DNA of 64,000 nucleotides. Origin: Epiperipatus broadwayi (taxonomy: Eukaryota; Onychophora; Udeonychophora; Euonychophora; Peripatidae). The notes beneath the pieces were generated by a model. That model had not been told where the DNA came from and ran no database searches. It worked only from the letters and a program-made list of their open reading frames with translations. Shown here piece by piece: positions 45,540 through 58,627 of this stretch; within the stretch, counting starts at the first letter, position 1; each line of letters starts with the position of its first letter. A program made the position numbers and the translations under genes. Location of the stretch: positions 124,001-188,000 of the forward strand of contig JAQFVV010006833.1 in the NCBI GenBank assembly GCA_028023455.1. Direction: 5' to 3'.

Positions 45540-47450
45540 ACTAAAAAGAATATTGGAATTATAATCCAAAATGCATATGCCAAAATGACAAATATATATG
45601 GGAAAAGTTAAATTATTATAGCATATTTCTACCAGTACTCCTAAGAGTAATTCAAAAATAATGATATTTAAAGTTAATGATACCAAACCATTTTGAAACC
45701 TATATATAACCATCACATAATCAATTTATTTAGAAGGGATTTCAGTATAGACAATATACTTGTATTTAAAGTTAACTAATTTTTGTAATTCAAACTGCTA
45801 TTATCCATAAGATTTGTTTTATATATAGGGGAAAAATCATACACTAAGCTTAAAAAAACAACAACTTCATATCTGATTGTATTTTTATATTGGATTATTT
45901 CCATAATCTAATATGAGTATTGAATGTCTTTAGAAAAATTTAACTTTATTTAAATATTCCAAATACATTCAACTGTTAGTAATAGCACATCATTACACAC
46001 ATTGCAAAACTTGAATAGTGTTTAGAACTGAGAATAAAGAAATACAAATTCTTTAAATATAAATAAAAGATTTTAATAAAAAAATGTTTTGAAAATACTA
46101 CAAAATAAACATTTGCTCTTCCATAAATGAAATAATATAATACCAGTAACTTTAATTCATATTAATTTTAAAATAATAATTTTAAGATTAGCATATATGC
46201 ATTGTTTCCATTATTTTGATTATGACAGAAATCATCTTAAAATCTCCATGAAACCTTTTACTCTTCTAAAAGGGACAGTCTCTACTGACATATGGTTTTT
46301 AATGTAAATACACAAACATAATTCAAATTTCCACCCTATGATTGAAATGCAAGCCTATAATTGTGATAACTGCAAATACATATTACATGGAGGAGAAAAA
46401 TAAAATATTGCACTTCAAATATTAATAAATACTATACACTAGACAATGAAATATTGAATAATATAAATAATAATAAACATTTAAATATAAATAAAATTGG
46501 TAATAAAAAAGTTATAAACTGGTTAAATAAATAAATATAAACATTCTCATCCTGGGAGTTTTTAAAGTTTAAATTCTAATAGTACTTCACAAATTTGTGT
46601 ATGACATTGTGAATCTTGTAGGTTAACTGGAACTTTAGAAGATCAAGTACTTGGATTGATATTCTAAACTATTTAAATTCTTTCTAATGTATAGATAGCT
46701 ATTCTTATATTAATGAACTTATATTCATGCTAAGATTTGGTAGTTAAGTCTATATTCAGTTGGTAGTGTCATGAGAGAGACAGACAATTTCAAAAACAAA
46801 AGACAACATTTTAGAAGGTCAGACAACTTACATCTTGGTAGAATCAGTTACTACTGATATGCTTACGAAATTAGCAATTTATTTTGGTGGCTACAGAAAT
46901 ATATTAAAGTTTTTCTATTTTGCAATAGTACAATATAACTTTTCTTATTTCAGGATATTCTGCTTGATAGTCATTATCTTTTAAATTGCCAAATAAAACT
47001 TGTCTGGCAACAAAACTTATTTTTGAAAACAGCTTGCATGAATTTAATATTCAACTACTAAATGTTAGAATATGGATTGTCCTCCAAGATTTAAAACCAT
47101 GATTAAATAATTTTTTATAATGTCACTAAGGTTAAATATCAAAACCATTGTTTCATAATTAAACACAAATGTAGTAATCATCTAATTTAAACTGCAAATT
47201 AATTGAATATATGTTTTTCTGTTTATTAGTAAACAAGCTTTATTATCTACTTAACATTTCTTGGTTAAATTATTTATCATATTCCAAAACAAACATAATC
47301 CAACTTTAATCAATTAAAAAGAAAAAACAAGAATGTAAATTTGACATAAAAAATCATTTTTTAAAAAAATATATAAATTTTTCAATTTTATGGACTTGAA
47401 AAATAATTTTAAATTTTGAATAATATTTATGTGCTTTAGTTATATATTTA
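45540..47450. other. Gene-free A+T-rich DNA
   Basis: No gene was supported. A plus-strand segment near 46,810-46,860 (TTYILVESVTTDMLTKL) faintly recalls the end of copia polyproteins, but nothing around it confirms this. Confidence 0.5.
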
Positions 47451-48047
47451 TATACTATAGTCAACAAAGGTTACAAATTATAAAATTATCATAGAAAAGC
47501 CTTTTTCGGCAAATTATGTTTTTTGCCCTTTTCAATATGTCTCCAGAATACCACGATTTAAAGTATATACAGCGACATCTATATCAATACATGAAAGAAG
47601 ACAGATAAACAATGGATATCCGACATGATCTATTATGTGATATTTTTTTTTCAATCCTACTACAAAATTACCCTGTTATATATATTGAATGGATATATAC
47701 ACATATATTAATTAATTAACTATCCATTCTTTATCCATGTATAGTTGATTAATTAATATATGTTTGTATATCCATTCAATATATATAACAGGGTAATTTT
47801 GTAGTAGGATTGAAAAAAAAAAAACCACATAATAAATCGTGTCAGATATCCATTTGTTTATCTGTCTTCTCTCATGTATTGATATTGATGTCGCTGTATG
47901 TACTTTAAATCGGGATATTCTGGAGACATATTGAAAAGGGCGAAAAACATAATTTTCTGAAAAAGGCTTTTCTATGATAATTTTATAATCTGTAATCTTT
48001 GTTACTTGTATATATGTATTTTTAAACATATTATTGACTATTGTATA
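47451..48047. repeat. 597-bp near-perfect palindrome, likely MITE
   Basis: The left arm (47,451-47,727) and right arm (47,737-48,047) are reverse complements over nearly their whole length, with roughly one mismatch per 10-15 bases. The right arm carries about 34 extra bases (about 48,005-48,035). The loop is about 9 bases, centred at 47,732. The ends read TATACTATAGTC and, on the other strand, TATACAATAGTC, so a TA target duplication of the Tc1/mariner type is plausible. There is no coding content: frames through it are by-products of the symmetry. Transcribed, it would give a hairpin of about 280 bp, a potential small-RNA precursor. Confidence 0.9.
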
Positions 48048-48189
48048 CTTGAAGTGCAACATAAAAAAAGAATTGGTTTTAATTCTGATCCTTTTTCTGT
48101 ATAGTAATTTATATACTCTACTCCATTTTCACATAAATTAGCTGGCTTTAAATAATTTTGTATAGAACTATAAATTATGCAAGTATGAA

Positions 48190-48790
48190 ACAGACAGAAA
48201 AGACAATATTGAAAATTATATGAACGATGTAGTCAATTCAGGATGTAATATTAATATATTAAATAAAACTCTTAAAAAGGTCTATTCATTTTTAAATACC
48301 AGGAATATTAATAAAAATATTAATACATGGATCAATCTTTCTTTTGTACTACATATATCTAAAAAGATGAAAACAATCTGTGCAAATAAATTCAATATTA
48401 GTTTTAAAACCTCACCTAATCTTAATCAAATGTTGAACTACACTAAAGACAAATTATCTCCAGATTAAGCTCTCCAAATACTTTATAAAATTGAATGCAA
48501 TGAATCAACATGTAATGCAATTTACTATAGTGAGTCTTGTGCCAACTGCGCTATAAGATTAGCAAAACATAAAGATATATACAAATGCATTAAAACAGAC
48601 CCAATATTAGGTCTATATTTTTGGAACATAAAATCGAATCTGATCACAATTTCAATCCACTTAATATTAAAGTTGTTTGCGCTGAGTGCAATGATCAAAA
48701 AAGAAAATATGGAGACATGGTTGATTGCAAATAACATCAATGCAATAAGCAAGAAAATCTTGCATTGCATTATCAAGTAAATGGTATATT
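48190..48790 (+). pseudogene. Penelope-like element 3' part with GIY-YIG endonuclease
   Basis: The frame at 48,220-48,468 contains LHISKKMKTICANKFNI and SFKTSPNLNQMLNYTKDKL, matching the linker between RT and endonuclease in PLE proteins (K--FKTSPTL--IL-PTKDK). After a stop the frame continues with ILYKIECNESTCNAIYYSES, where GIY-YIG is degenerate (YKI and IYYSE), then IRLAKHK, and in another frame EHKIESDHNFNPLNIKV near 48,625-48,680, the region with the catalytic E. GIY-YIG makes the nick used for integration. RT is missing; the palindrome lies 140 bp upstream. Confidence 0.8.
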
Positions 48791-48837
48791 TAAATTATTT
48801 ATCTTATCAATTCTATTTATATAAACCAATATTAGTT

Positions 48838-48870
48838 CTATGAAAATGACCGACCTGGTCGAAAACAGTG
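48838..48870 (+). ncRNA. PLE-type terminal hairpin
   Basis: ATGAAAAT is followed by the stem GACC / GGTC around GACCT and then GAAAAC. It lies about 60 bp downstream of the PLE reading frame, where PLE 3' ends often show a TGA-GA-hairpin-GAAAC core like a hammerhead ribozyme. The first half of the core (CUGANGA) is degenerate here. Confidence 0.4.
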
Positions 48871-48899
48871 CTACGCAGTAATTTTAAATAAATTAATCT

Positions 48900-51800
48900 T
48901 TCCAGCATAGTGTAACATCATTATTTATTTTATGTTCTTGTAAAATTTTATTCTGTCAAATATTTGAGGATATTCAATACTTCTATTAGTAATTTTTCAT
49001 CATCACTTTAATTTCAGAATATTCACTTTTTTATTTGGTGAAAATTCTTAATTTCTTTAATAGCATATATCTGAGATCAAATAAATAGGTAAATACTCAC
49101 TCTTTTTAATAGTTCTATTCAATTGCAAATTTTATTAACTTTCATATAAGTACTTTGATAAGTGCTGAAATAAGGGAAATTCTTATTTATGTCATAATAG
49201 CTTAAAATTTAATCATTGACATATAAGCATATGTGGTAGGTACTATCCATTCTACCATATAATTAACATCTGACCAAAATAGAAAAAAAAAGATCATAAA
49301 GTTTAAATCCCAATTTCTCCAGATTATTTTTTTAAAAATCTACTCAGATCTATTTTTGTTTTTGAAGAAATGTACTTCTGGATGAGAAGCAATAGCAAAA
49401 AAAAAATTACTAAAGATCAAAGAGTTCCCAATTCCCATAATTATCATTAAGCACTCAATTGAATTATATTGATTAGCATCTTGCCAATGATCTAAAAATG
49501 CTTGTATCTAACAAAATAATTGTCAATATAAAGAAAGAAATCAGGATAATCTACAATTAATAAACGTTTAAATAAATCAGAAATTCATCTATTGACTAAA
49601 TTAATATATGAACTTCCTCATCTCTCATTTCTTTTCTAGGCAGATTAAACATTGATCTAGGAGATCTCATCTGGTGCTATCCAAAATTTCCAATATATTT
49701 TGCAATTATTTGGATCCAAAATTCATACCATATAATGATTATATATATGAGGTTTCCACCAATGTATCACAATCTGAAGCTCTTCAGTAACTAAAAATTT
49801 CCATATACACCAACCTTTTCTTCAATTTTTCGCAGTCTATCTTTTTCTTACTATTGATCTATATATAGCTTCAAAATATAGATATTACTGAATCTTTTTA
49901 ATCCAATCAAGAATACCTTTTTATAATTTCACAGAAACTAAAATGAAGAAATTTTCTAACACCTATCAGTGACATGCATAAAGGTTTATATTTTCCTTCA
50001 GATGCTAGTACTTCAATAAACTGTGGCACGGAAATCTTCTGTAGGTGCTCTTTTCTTAAAAATATTTTTCTCTGGACCCTTCTGAATGCTTAATATACTT
50101 TATATTTGTAGACATAATAATTAGGTATATTGCCTTTTAGTCATTCTTGCTTTCTAGCAAGCTGACAATACTTGTCTTTTACTTAAATTTTTTAAAATCA
50201 GTTTTGTTTTCCGTTCATTTTCTATGTACATCCTATATTTTTTATTTTTCAGAATATTTCATTTGTAAATTCATTTTCATTTTATGTTATTTCTGAAAAC
50301 TATTTATCCTTTCAACATATTTAGGAACGTTAAGATTATAAGCTTTCATTATTATCCACCTACAAGTCAATCCTTACATCTGTCGAAGTATTTTTTCAGC
50401 AGTGATGGTGTCCTGATTTCAGATATTTCTAAGTTAGAGAGAAGTATAAAATGCTGATTAAAATTTATTTGCCTAAAACAGAACTTATGCTTATCTGAAT
50501 AATTAAAAAAAAACCATGGATTTCTATCTAAAGACTCAAAGTACCCAAATCCTTTCAATATTGTGCATATCTTCAACTGTCTTTAATTTTTTTTTTTTTT
50601 TTATTAAATTAATACTACATATTCAAAGTAACTTTTTTTCATCTTTGGAAAGAAGCATTTTTGTAAGTGTTGTTTGAACTACCAGCTAATATTTACCATA
50701 AAAAAAAACTGAAACTTGTCATGAAATAAAAATTAAGTTATCACATGCAAGAAGTTAAATGGAATTTAAAAAAAAAAAGGAAATATTGTAGACATATTTT
50801 AAAAAATATCTAAGATTCTGCCAGAATAGAAGCTATGAAAATCTCTATATAGTGTTTATATGTAAAAATTTCTGTCTCAATGAAAAACTTAAGAATTAAT
50901 TTTATTCAAACTTATTAACTTTATTAGAATTTTGATAAGAAAAAAAAAAATCATTCAATTATTTAAACTTTTTGCTACTAATATAACTTCAAAAATTTTT
51001 CTCTTAAGTAATTTTAATTTTATTTTCATATTGAAAATGTTCAATATGTAAATCATATATTGATTAAGAATCAGAACATATTTCAATTAAGGGTAAATCT
51101 AGGGCAAATAGTAATTAAAGGCTGCCTGTAGGAAAAAATAATTAATAAAGTTACAACTAGCATTATAAAGAAAAGTTACTATTAAATTAATATATTTCAT
51201 TAGATTAATGAATCTTATTGTTTAATCCTAAGTAAAAGATATATTATGGTATTGTTTTAAGATATTATAAAATAAAAATCTGTAATCATTTTTAAAAAAA
51301 TATACAAACTAATTAATTTTATATTATGCTGGTTTACTTTTCTTATACAATTGTAATTGATATGCATTATGAATGCTGAGTAAAAAACACTAAAAATAAG
51401 AAGTTTTATTATAGTATCCTAGCAACTTTCAATATCTTAATTCTGATATCCTACTCATAGAAATGACTGAAAGATGAAAGAATTATGGGTAAAAAATATA
51501 ATGCAAATTTTATGTAAATGTACATGGCCCACTTTTTAGAGAGGGGGAAACAGGAATCCTTTTTATTTATTGAGTTAGCATTGTTGGTGATATGCCAAGC
51601 CTCCTTTATCTTGCATTTACAACCATTCCTTTCTATACATACAACGCTAACTGATATAGGTTCTAATATGTTCTTAGTGCTTATACCAATTACAATAAAC
51701 TAATTAACCACAATAGTTTGTTTTATTAAAGATAAGATTTGCATCATGAGAAATAAATAATCACATAAATGATAAAATGAGATATTCATTTTATAAATCA

Positions 51801-52547
51801 GCTAAATTAAAACTTTACATCGAATTGAAATTATTAATTATTAAAATAACAGTTATTAAACATTAGTGTAGGAATTCTTATTACATATCTGTGAATATAA
51901 ACATATGTTGGGTTGAAGAAATTTAAGTAATTAATTGTATAGCTTTAAAAATAAATAATAATATTACTGAAATATAAAATGATTGTATATATTATTACAC
52001 TTTAAAAAGATTTACAAATATTTAAAATATATAAAACTCCTTGTGATTCCATTTTACTGAAAAGCAGTATATCAAAGAGAAAAAGAAAATATAATATATG
52101 TAGAAGTTATTTGAATCAATGTTCAAAAATGAAGAAATAATTTATGCTTTATTATTAGTATTATATGCATTTGATGTATATTTAGTACTGAATATGCATG
52201 AAGCAATTTAACAAGTGGCATGCAAAGTTGTCAACATATTGAAATGGTAAATCTGATTCAGATTTGCCGTTTCACGGTCTGACTCACCTAATTATTTATT
52301 TACTAACATTTTCTTTTTTTTATTATTCTAAAAAAAAACATTTTTTAAACATTTTTAACTATCCTGAATAAATCCTATAATTTATTTTGGATCATAATTG
52401 TACTAACACTTATTCTATTTTATTATTAAAAGAAAAAAATTCAAATAATTAACTTTGAATTTTTTTATTATATATTTTAGATATACTGTATATGTTTAAA
52501 ATGCTTTATTTTTAGTTCAAGAATTCAAGATGGCCTTTGTGAAAAGA
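48900..52547. other. Gene-free A+T-rich DNA
   Basis: A long stretch with no supportable gene. Minus-strand frames near 49,600-50,600 are moderately open and less repetitive in composition; I suspect a decayed retroelement there but no family motif was convincing. The rest is plain A+T-rich DNA with homopolymers (T15 near 50,590). Confidence 0.5.
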
Positions 52548-52724
52548 TTTGTACCTCGATAAGAAGTTTAAAATAAATGTTTAAATTAAAAGCATTGATA
52601 AATTACCAAAATCCATTCACTGTGGAATCTCTATTCATTAATTAGTAGAGATTCTACATTGTTATCTAAATTAAAAACTAATATAAAATTAGTTTGAAAT
52701 ATATTAATCCTTATCGAGGTACAA
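52548..52724. mobile_element. 177-bp MITE with nested hairpin
   Basis: It starts TTTGTACCTCGATAAG and ends with the exact complement CTTATCGAGGTACAAA, a 16-bp perfect inverted repeat. Near the centre a second inverted repeat, GGAATCTCTA ... TAGAGATTC, forms an inner hairpin. The middle of the arms is only weakly complementary. No target duplication was certain. Confidence 0.8.
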
Positions 52725-52763
52725 ACTTTCTAAAATTAGAATAAAAACAATTGCTATGGTTTT

Positions 52764-53000
52764 CTAAAAGATCACCTGAGGCAGTAGGAAGTAATAAAGA
52801 GTGGCCCTTTTTAGACAAGAGAGAACTATACAGAGAAGAGACAGAGTCGTAGAAAGCACGCTATGATGATCGAAGAGTAAAACAGGGTAATCGCTGCTCT
52901 TTCCCTCCTGAGACCCGAAATCTTCCGTTATGCTGCTGCCAGAACATGCCATCAACTGCCATAAGCCATCAATGTTTGCCTGAAGAACTCATTCCGGGGA
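52764..53000 (-). other. GC-richer exon-like patch
   Basis: A minus-strand frame of 63 codons begins MMACSGSSITEDFGSQEGK, with mixed composition, in a patch with more G+C and CpG than its flanks. The C-terminal half is hydrophobic (SVLSTTLSLLCIVLSC). It has no recognised domain. It could be a first exon with signal-anchor-like sequence, a UTR, or chance. Confidence 0.25.
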
Positions 53001-56000
53001 ACACCAAGGTAGTCATCCAGATTTGACCAAAGTATTATTAGAATGTAAATATAATTTCGTAAAGCTTTAAAATGTCAAAAGTTAATTTTTATTAAGAATC
53101 TTTTTTTTTAACTGTCTCTTTAACCTGTTCTTTTAAATTATTTATAATGTTTTTCCTTTTTGATAACTCAAGCTCACAACAATTTTCTAATATTTGTTAT
53201 TGACTATGAATTTATTTATTTATTTTATATTAATTTTTAGCATGAGATTATTTCATGTTTTGATTTTTTTTGTATTTCGACAGGCTTCACTCGCGGGGGC
53301 TCAGAGTAATTTGCTAAGAGAGCAAACTATGTTTTATTAGAAGGAGTTCGGGAAAGAATGATTTAATTTTAAAAATAAAATAATTTTGATCTATTTTATT
53401 TTGCAAGTGAAGTTATGTCGAATATATATATTTCAAAACAAACATGCAGGAATTTCTGTAAACCATTTTATTATAGATTTCCCAGAATGGGATTCTATAA
53501 TTTTGTATTTCTGTAATTCAAAATAGAAAAAATATGCTATGGATTTTTGACCTAGTAACAGCGCCGCTGGATAGCATCAGTTAATTATCATGCATTTTTT
53601 TAAGTTAGGAAAGAGAGAAGGGGGGATTTTTTCGAGAATTAAATTCCCTTATTTCTATAAGTATGTTTTTTTTTTGTATGTTAAATATTTATATAAAGTA
53701 GTTGTTTATGCAGGTTGTTTTCTATGCAGTATTAGATCATTTTAAGGCTATTTAATTATAATTTGTTCCTATTTAATAATTATAAGATCTCGGGTTAATA
53801 AAGAATGCTTGGAATCTCATGAACAGACCTAAAACGGTCATAGATTTTGTGATTTGGAGTTAGCTTCCGTTCTTCGCATACGCCTGTGAAACGGACAGCG
53901 TGTTTGAGATAGAGTTGGTTTGTCAGCGGAATTCATAGAGGCGAATATGAGGACTCTCTGTAATTCCTATCTATCGATACATGGACATGACATGTGGACG
54001 TATCGATTTTCCTTTTATTCTTCGTTGGAATAGACATATGAGTGTCCGTAATCCGGCTCGTATTTTCTTACTTACGTTTCTTCTCTCCATTTTGCATTCA
54101 TATATTTATTAACCTGACATTATTTTGCTTTTATTTTGCCTATCTAATACGTAAGCCATAGGGAGATGATTCTACCGAAAGGATCTTCGACCTGAGTAAT
54201 CGACTCTTTTGTTCGTTTGCGTAATTAGTTAAAATTGTTTGGTTTTGGCTAATTCACGGTATATTTCATTATAGGTATGATTTTAGTTGTAAGTCCAACT
54301 AAAGTGACTTGTTTGCTTTGATAATTAACTGATAGATGTTTTTATTATAATCGCTTAGAGTTTTAAAGTTATTTATAAGCTATGCCAGCAAGGTCCACTA
54401 ATGTCATAAAACATTAGTTGTTGAAAATCCAAATTATTAATTTTATAAAGATAAATAAAAATCATTTTTTTTATATATATGTTAATGGAGTAAGACGTCA
54501 AATTAGCCTTACTACAATTGTCTATTTAATTAATATCTTTTTCAATAGAAATGTTTTTTAAGTCATTCTTATATATGTGCATTAGGCAGATGTTTAAACC
54601 TATCACTCTATTATAAGCTTGTAATAAATGTGCACGGGGGATTTTGAAATCCGTGGTCATTTAATTATGAAATAATTTTGCTATTTTTTAAAAAAAAAAA
54701 GAGAATAAATGTAAACACAATGAAAGATGTATAAACTTCACAAAATAAATTGCACAAAGTCAATAACGTCAATGCTGACCGCTAATAAAAATAAAGTCGT
54801 CAGGAACTCATATAATTATGAAGTTAATTTAAAAATTGTATTTTTGTTTTTTTTGAGCTTGAGTTTAATTAAACTAATGTAAAATAACTAATGTAGAATG
54901 CCCAATGATTTTAAATATATATATAACTAAAACAAACTTCCAGTGTTCTCGAATCATTTTATTTTGCTTTTATATGAAATAAAATTTGATTTTTAAATAT
55001 ACCTATCAACCAATCACCCAAGTTCTCATTTAAATGTAATAAAATCGAATCTCATGCTTTAAGACCCAGCTGCCGGCATAGTGAAAATAAAGGAATTCGA
55101 TCGTATTGTCGAGAAAGGCCATTGATTAGATCTTTGACCTGGGGATATAGGTAAATAGGGCAGAATTCACGATGTACCTGATTTATCTATCTTGTACATG
55201 GTTGGACTTGAGGTACTTTACTGTATTCAGGGGTTTGTTGGATCGATGTGTGTTTTTCGACCAGTACAATATATTCATGTTGGGAAAAAATACTAATTAT
55301 AATTTAGTCATCCAATATTTGAAGTGAATATAAAGTGAAGAACACACTAATTTATATGAGTCTACAAAATAATAAATAATGGATTTTTTAATATTTTGTT
55401 ATGCATTATGAGCTTTAATTATTAAAGATATTAATATTCATTAGAGTTGTATGGTTTGATGAATTATGATACATTTATTAACATTTTGCTGTATGAGTTA
55501 ATATACCCTATAGCATTCAACTTATGAAAGCATATATGATTTAGTATTAAATGGATGTTATTTAATAATATGGCATATTTGTGTCTTATTAATTTTATCA
55601 ATTAATTTATCCATGTTGTATTCTATCTCTAGCTTAAGTCATACATAATGGACAGTATATAGTACAATATACGATTTCAAGTATATGAATTAAAAATAAT
55701 TGTGAGATTAACTTAGTATAGTAGGCATTCTTAAAACATTGAAAGAAAAATTTATTTCTAAAATCTTTAATCTCAAAACTAGAGATTTGTGCTTATATAT
55801 ATTAATTCCTGAAAAATATGTGATGTGTTTCTTAATGATTCCATAAGGAGAAATAGAATAATCATATAAAAAATGATTAACTATTGAAACGATAACTTTC
55901 CAAGCCCCTATCGTTTCACCATCAAACCTAATGACACTCTCATCTGTGCTAAGTTCGAACCTATTTAAATGTTAATAAATTTAAAATTCGTTCATGTCTG

Positions 56001-56780
56001 TATAAACAGTATTATATATTTGCGTGCGAACCAACGCTATAATTAGATAGGATTAGTAAAATTATAGCGTACTAAATTGATTTAATATTTCTAAAAATGT
56101 TTATTATGTTATTTAAGTTAAGAGTAAATTATTAATTTTGTTGTTTAATATTGTAATTTCGGATGTGGATATATAATCTGTGCTATATAGAAGAAAGACA
56201 TGATTTAAAATATGTAAAAGCCAGTATCTAAAAATAATATTAAATGTCTTTAAAAATTGTTAAAAGATTTCTTGTTTTAAATATATTTCAGGAAAAAGTT
56301 TCTCGAAAATATATTTAAAAGCTATATCAAAATGTTTGTAAATTATTTTAAATAAATATGTTAAAAATGTTTTCGTTTTAAAAAATGTTGAAAAGTTGTT
56401 TTTAAATAGAAAGATTTTCTGTTATATGTAAGATTAAAAATAAAAGCTGGTCAAGTAATTAAAAGATTTTTGATTATAAACAAGTGTCATTAACGACCAC
56501 ACCTGCAATTCATAAAAAGTAAAACTAGTTCAAAATTTACTAATTAAAATCTCCTTAGATAAGAGTAAGTTATTTTAAAATCTAAATTGGACAATTGTTT
56601 GCAACGAAAAATTTTAATTATAATAGCTTATGGAATGTTTCTAACATAAGTTATCTAAGATTTTAAAAATCTGGATTGTAAAATTGAAAAATATTTAATT
56701 AAATTCCTGAGTTTAGTGAGTCTTGAGGCGATAGATTCTGATAAGGAAAAGATATAAATACTCTGTATTTTTAACAAGGA
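53001..56780. other. Transposon-poor DNA with scattered CpG-richer islands
   Basis: I recognise no transposon terminus or RT motif here. Islands of higher G+C lie at 53,280-53,350 (preceded by a strong acceptor-like TTTTTTTTGTATTTCGACAG), 53,800-54,060, 54,150-54,240 and 55,060-55,270 (containing GGGATATAGGTAAAT, donor-like). None contains a long frame. Short exons, UTRs, a long non-coding transcript or conserved regulatory DNA would all fit. Confidence 0.4.
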
Positions 56781-56846
56781 GGACAGATATTGTTAGTGAG
56801 AATTGTCCAGTCTTCACAATTGTTAATGTTTAACATGTCCAGCTAA

Positions 56847-57002
56847 AACGGCATCTTGTTGTGTTACCCGCGGGAGAACGGGGTTTCTCTCGTCAAATGC
56901 CAAACCACCATCATGCCGATGGAAGAGACGCCTAACATAATGGGAAAGATGATGCCCAGTCAAACTAAACCAAACCAACAGCAAGAACTTGCAGTCAGAT
57001 AA
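56847..57002 (+). CDS. 52-codon ORF in a CpG-rich patch, unrecognised
   Basis: The frame opens after a TAA at 56,844-56,846 and closes at TAA 57,000-57,002. It contains PRENGVSLVKCQTTIMP and later QTKPNQQQELAVR. An internal ATG at 56,913 has the context ATCATGC. The DNA is GC-rich (CCCGCGGGAGAACGGGG) amid A+T-rich flanks. The complementary strand is also open, so the strand is uncertain. It may be a terminal exon, a gene relic or an unfamiliar repeat. Confidence 0.2.
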   Translation, partial: NGILLCYPRENGVSLVKCQTTIMPMEETPNIMGKMMPSQTKPNQQQELAVR

Positions 57003-57840
57003 ATAATAGTAGTTTTATTTTTCAAACCAGAGATCTTGTGTAATTCTGTGTAATTCTTTATGTAAATATATCTATATAAGTTAGCTAACTTTCTTTTTAA
57101 AATAATTATAAAACTAATATGTACCCAAAACTTAAATCCATTTAATTAATATTTTAAATAGGTCAATTGCTATCCAAAATTTAATGTGTTAAAGTTCAAA
57201 TAATCTTATTTATATTTTCCATTCACTTCAAAGTAAATTATTTAGTTTAAAGTTATATCACTGCGGTTGTGTCTATATTTCTTTGCTTATTTTAAATGCT
57301 TATTATATTTTATATGCCAATATTTCAAAACAGTAGGCACTTATTTTCATGTTTTAAGAAGATATTATTTGAAAATCTTCGCGTAATTTATTTATAGCAT
57401 CAACTTTCTGCGCTGTTTCGAAATCCTATTTTTTTTATTATTTAAATGATTTAATATGCGAAATGTGGCTCTTTTGATCAACCAGTTAAAAATTTAACCT
57501 TATAGTTTTATTTAGAATTAAATTTAGCCTTGATCATATTTATAAGTATATTTGACATTTAAATTCTTAAGTCCATAGAAATATACTTTCCCTCCTTAAA
57601 TATTTATTATCTATAAGTAACTTAATAGATTGAACATGTCAAAGTACAGATGTAGTAATATCCCCTTTTGTAGCATAGACGTTTATTACCAGGCTACACA
57701 AGAGTTGGTCCCAATTTGATAGAGCTAATATGCTATTAACTCGTATTTCATAGTATGAAATATACTATTCTTTGCTTGGCGGATGTGATATTATTTTAAA
57801 AAATTATTCTCGTTTTGCTGCTATACGTAATATACGTATC
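57003..57840. other. A+T-rich DNA
   Basis: Nothing supportable was seen. Confidence 0.5.
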
Positions 57841-58140
57841 TCAAGCTGGAGCCATGGCATTGCCAGCACATCTTCTCTTATAGGGTAAAGCAGTAGCAAA
57901 GCCTGAGCCAAGGCCAGGTTAGCACGTAAGTCCCCCGCCATTCCTGAACAAAATGTTCCTTTTCACGCAGCATTGCGATCGGTTACAGGGTACCGGCGTT
58001 TGTCGCAAGAACCCTGAAGTTATTTCATCCATCTGCAGAGCGACTTTTCCTATTATTGTTTACCTGTGCCATAGCACATTGGTAAAATCTTATGCAGCCA
58101 ACTCTCCCACCTTTATACAACGTTCAGCATTCTGAAATTT
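57841..58140 (+). other. GC-richer patch with a 60-codon ORF
   Basis: A plus-strand frame at 57,953-58,135 (begins MFLFTQHCDRLQGTGVCRKN, ends in TGA) lies in a CpG-containing patch, just before the LTR-like sequence at 58.1-58.6 kb. A possible acceptor (TTTTCACGCAG) lies within it. No domain was recognised. Confidence 0.25.
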
Positions 58141-58575
58141 TCTCTCAAGCATGTTGATCGATCATTACTTGAGCTGGTTTATGCGTCGTTATTAAATTAT
58201 ATTGTATATTTTAGTAAATGAATTCATGATCAAAGTTTAATATAATTATTTATATACCAGCCACAAATGTAATAGGATTTGGCTTATCGAGATTTATAGA
58301 CATAACGTAGTGATTAATTATGTATCAATTGTAAACAATTCATAAGATGGGCATATGTTAAATCCCTCTATGAAATTTAATGATTACTTATGTAAAGTGA
58401 TTTTGAATTGTATATAAAAAGAGAATGTGTTCTCTTATCCACCCAATGTTTGTACATTCGACGCTGAAATGTGTAAAACTGATCAATTTCATGCCAATTG
58501 TAAATAAATATATAATTAATTTAATGTATTTCATTCTCTGTCTCGTTATTGATCTAATTCAATCCAATTCTAATT
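58141..58575 (+). mobile_element. Possible solo LTR
   Basis: A TGTTGATCGATCATTA start is followed, 260 bp on, by TATATAAAAAGAG (TATA box), then TGTTCTCTTATCC (initiator-like start), then AATAAA at about 58,504 and a T-rich end. That is U3-R-U5 architecture. The second copy and target duplication were not found, so a plain promoter with downstream poly(A) signal, or coincidence, remains possible. Confidence 0.25.
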
Positions 58576-58627
58576 ATTATTTATAGCCTATATATGTGAA
58601 AACTATGCATTAAGTTAAATTAGATTA

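Noticed and set aside
46810-46860. Copia-like ending (VESVTTDMLTKL)
   Set aside because: A single short resemblance with no RT, RNase H or LTR around it; not enough to call an element.
47712-48062. Minus-strand frame of 116 codons
   Set aside because: It lies in the right arm of the palindrome and exists because of the arm sequence; no protein family resemblance.
49600-50600. Minus-strand retroelement (BEL or gypsy integrase region)
   Set aside because: Frames are open in pieces but I could not match any motif in order; left as unexplained DNA.
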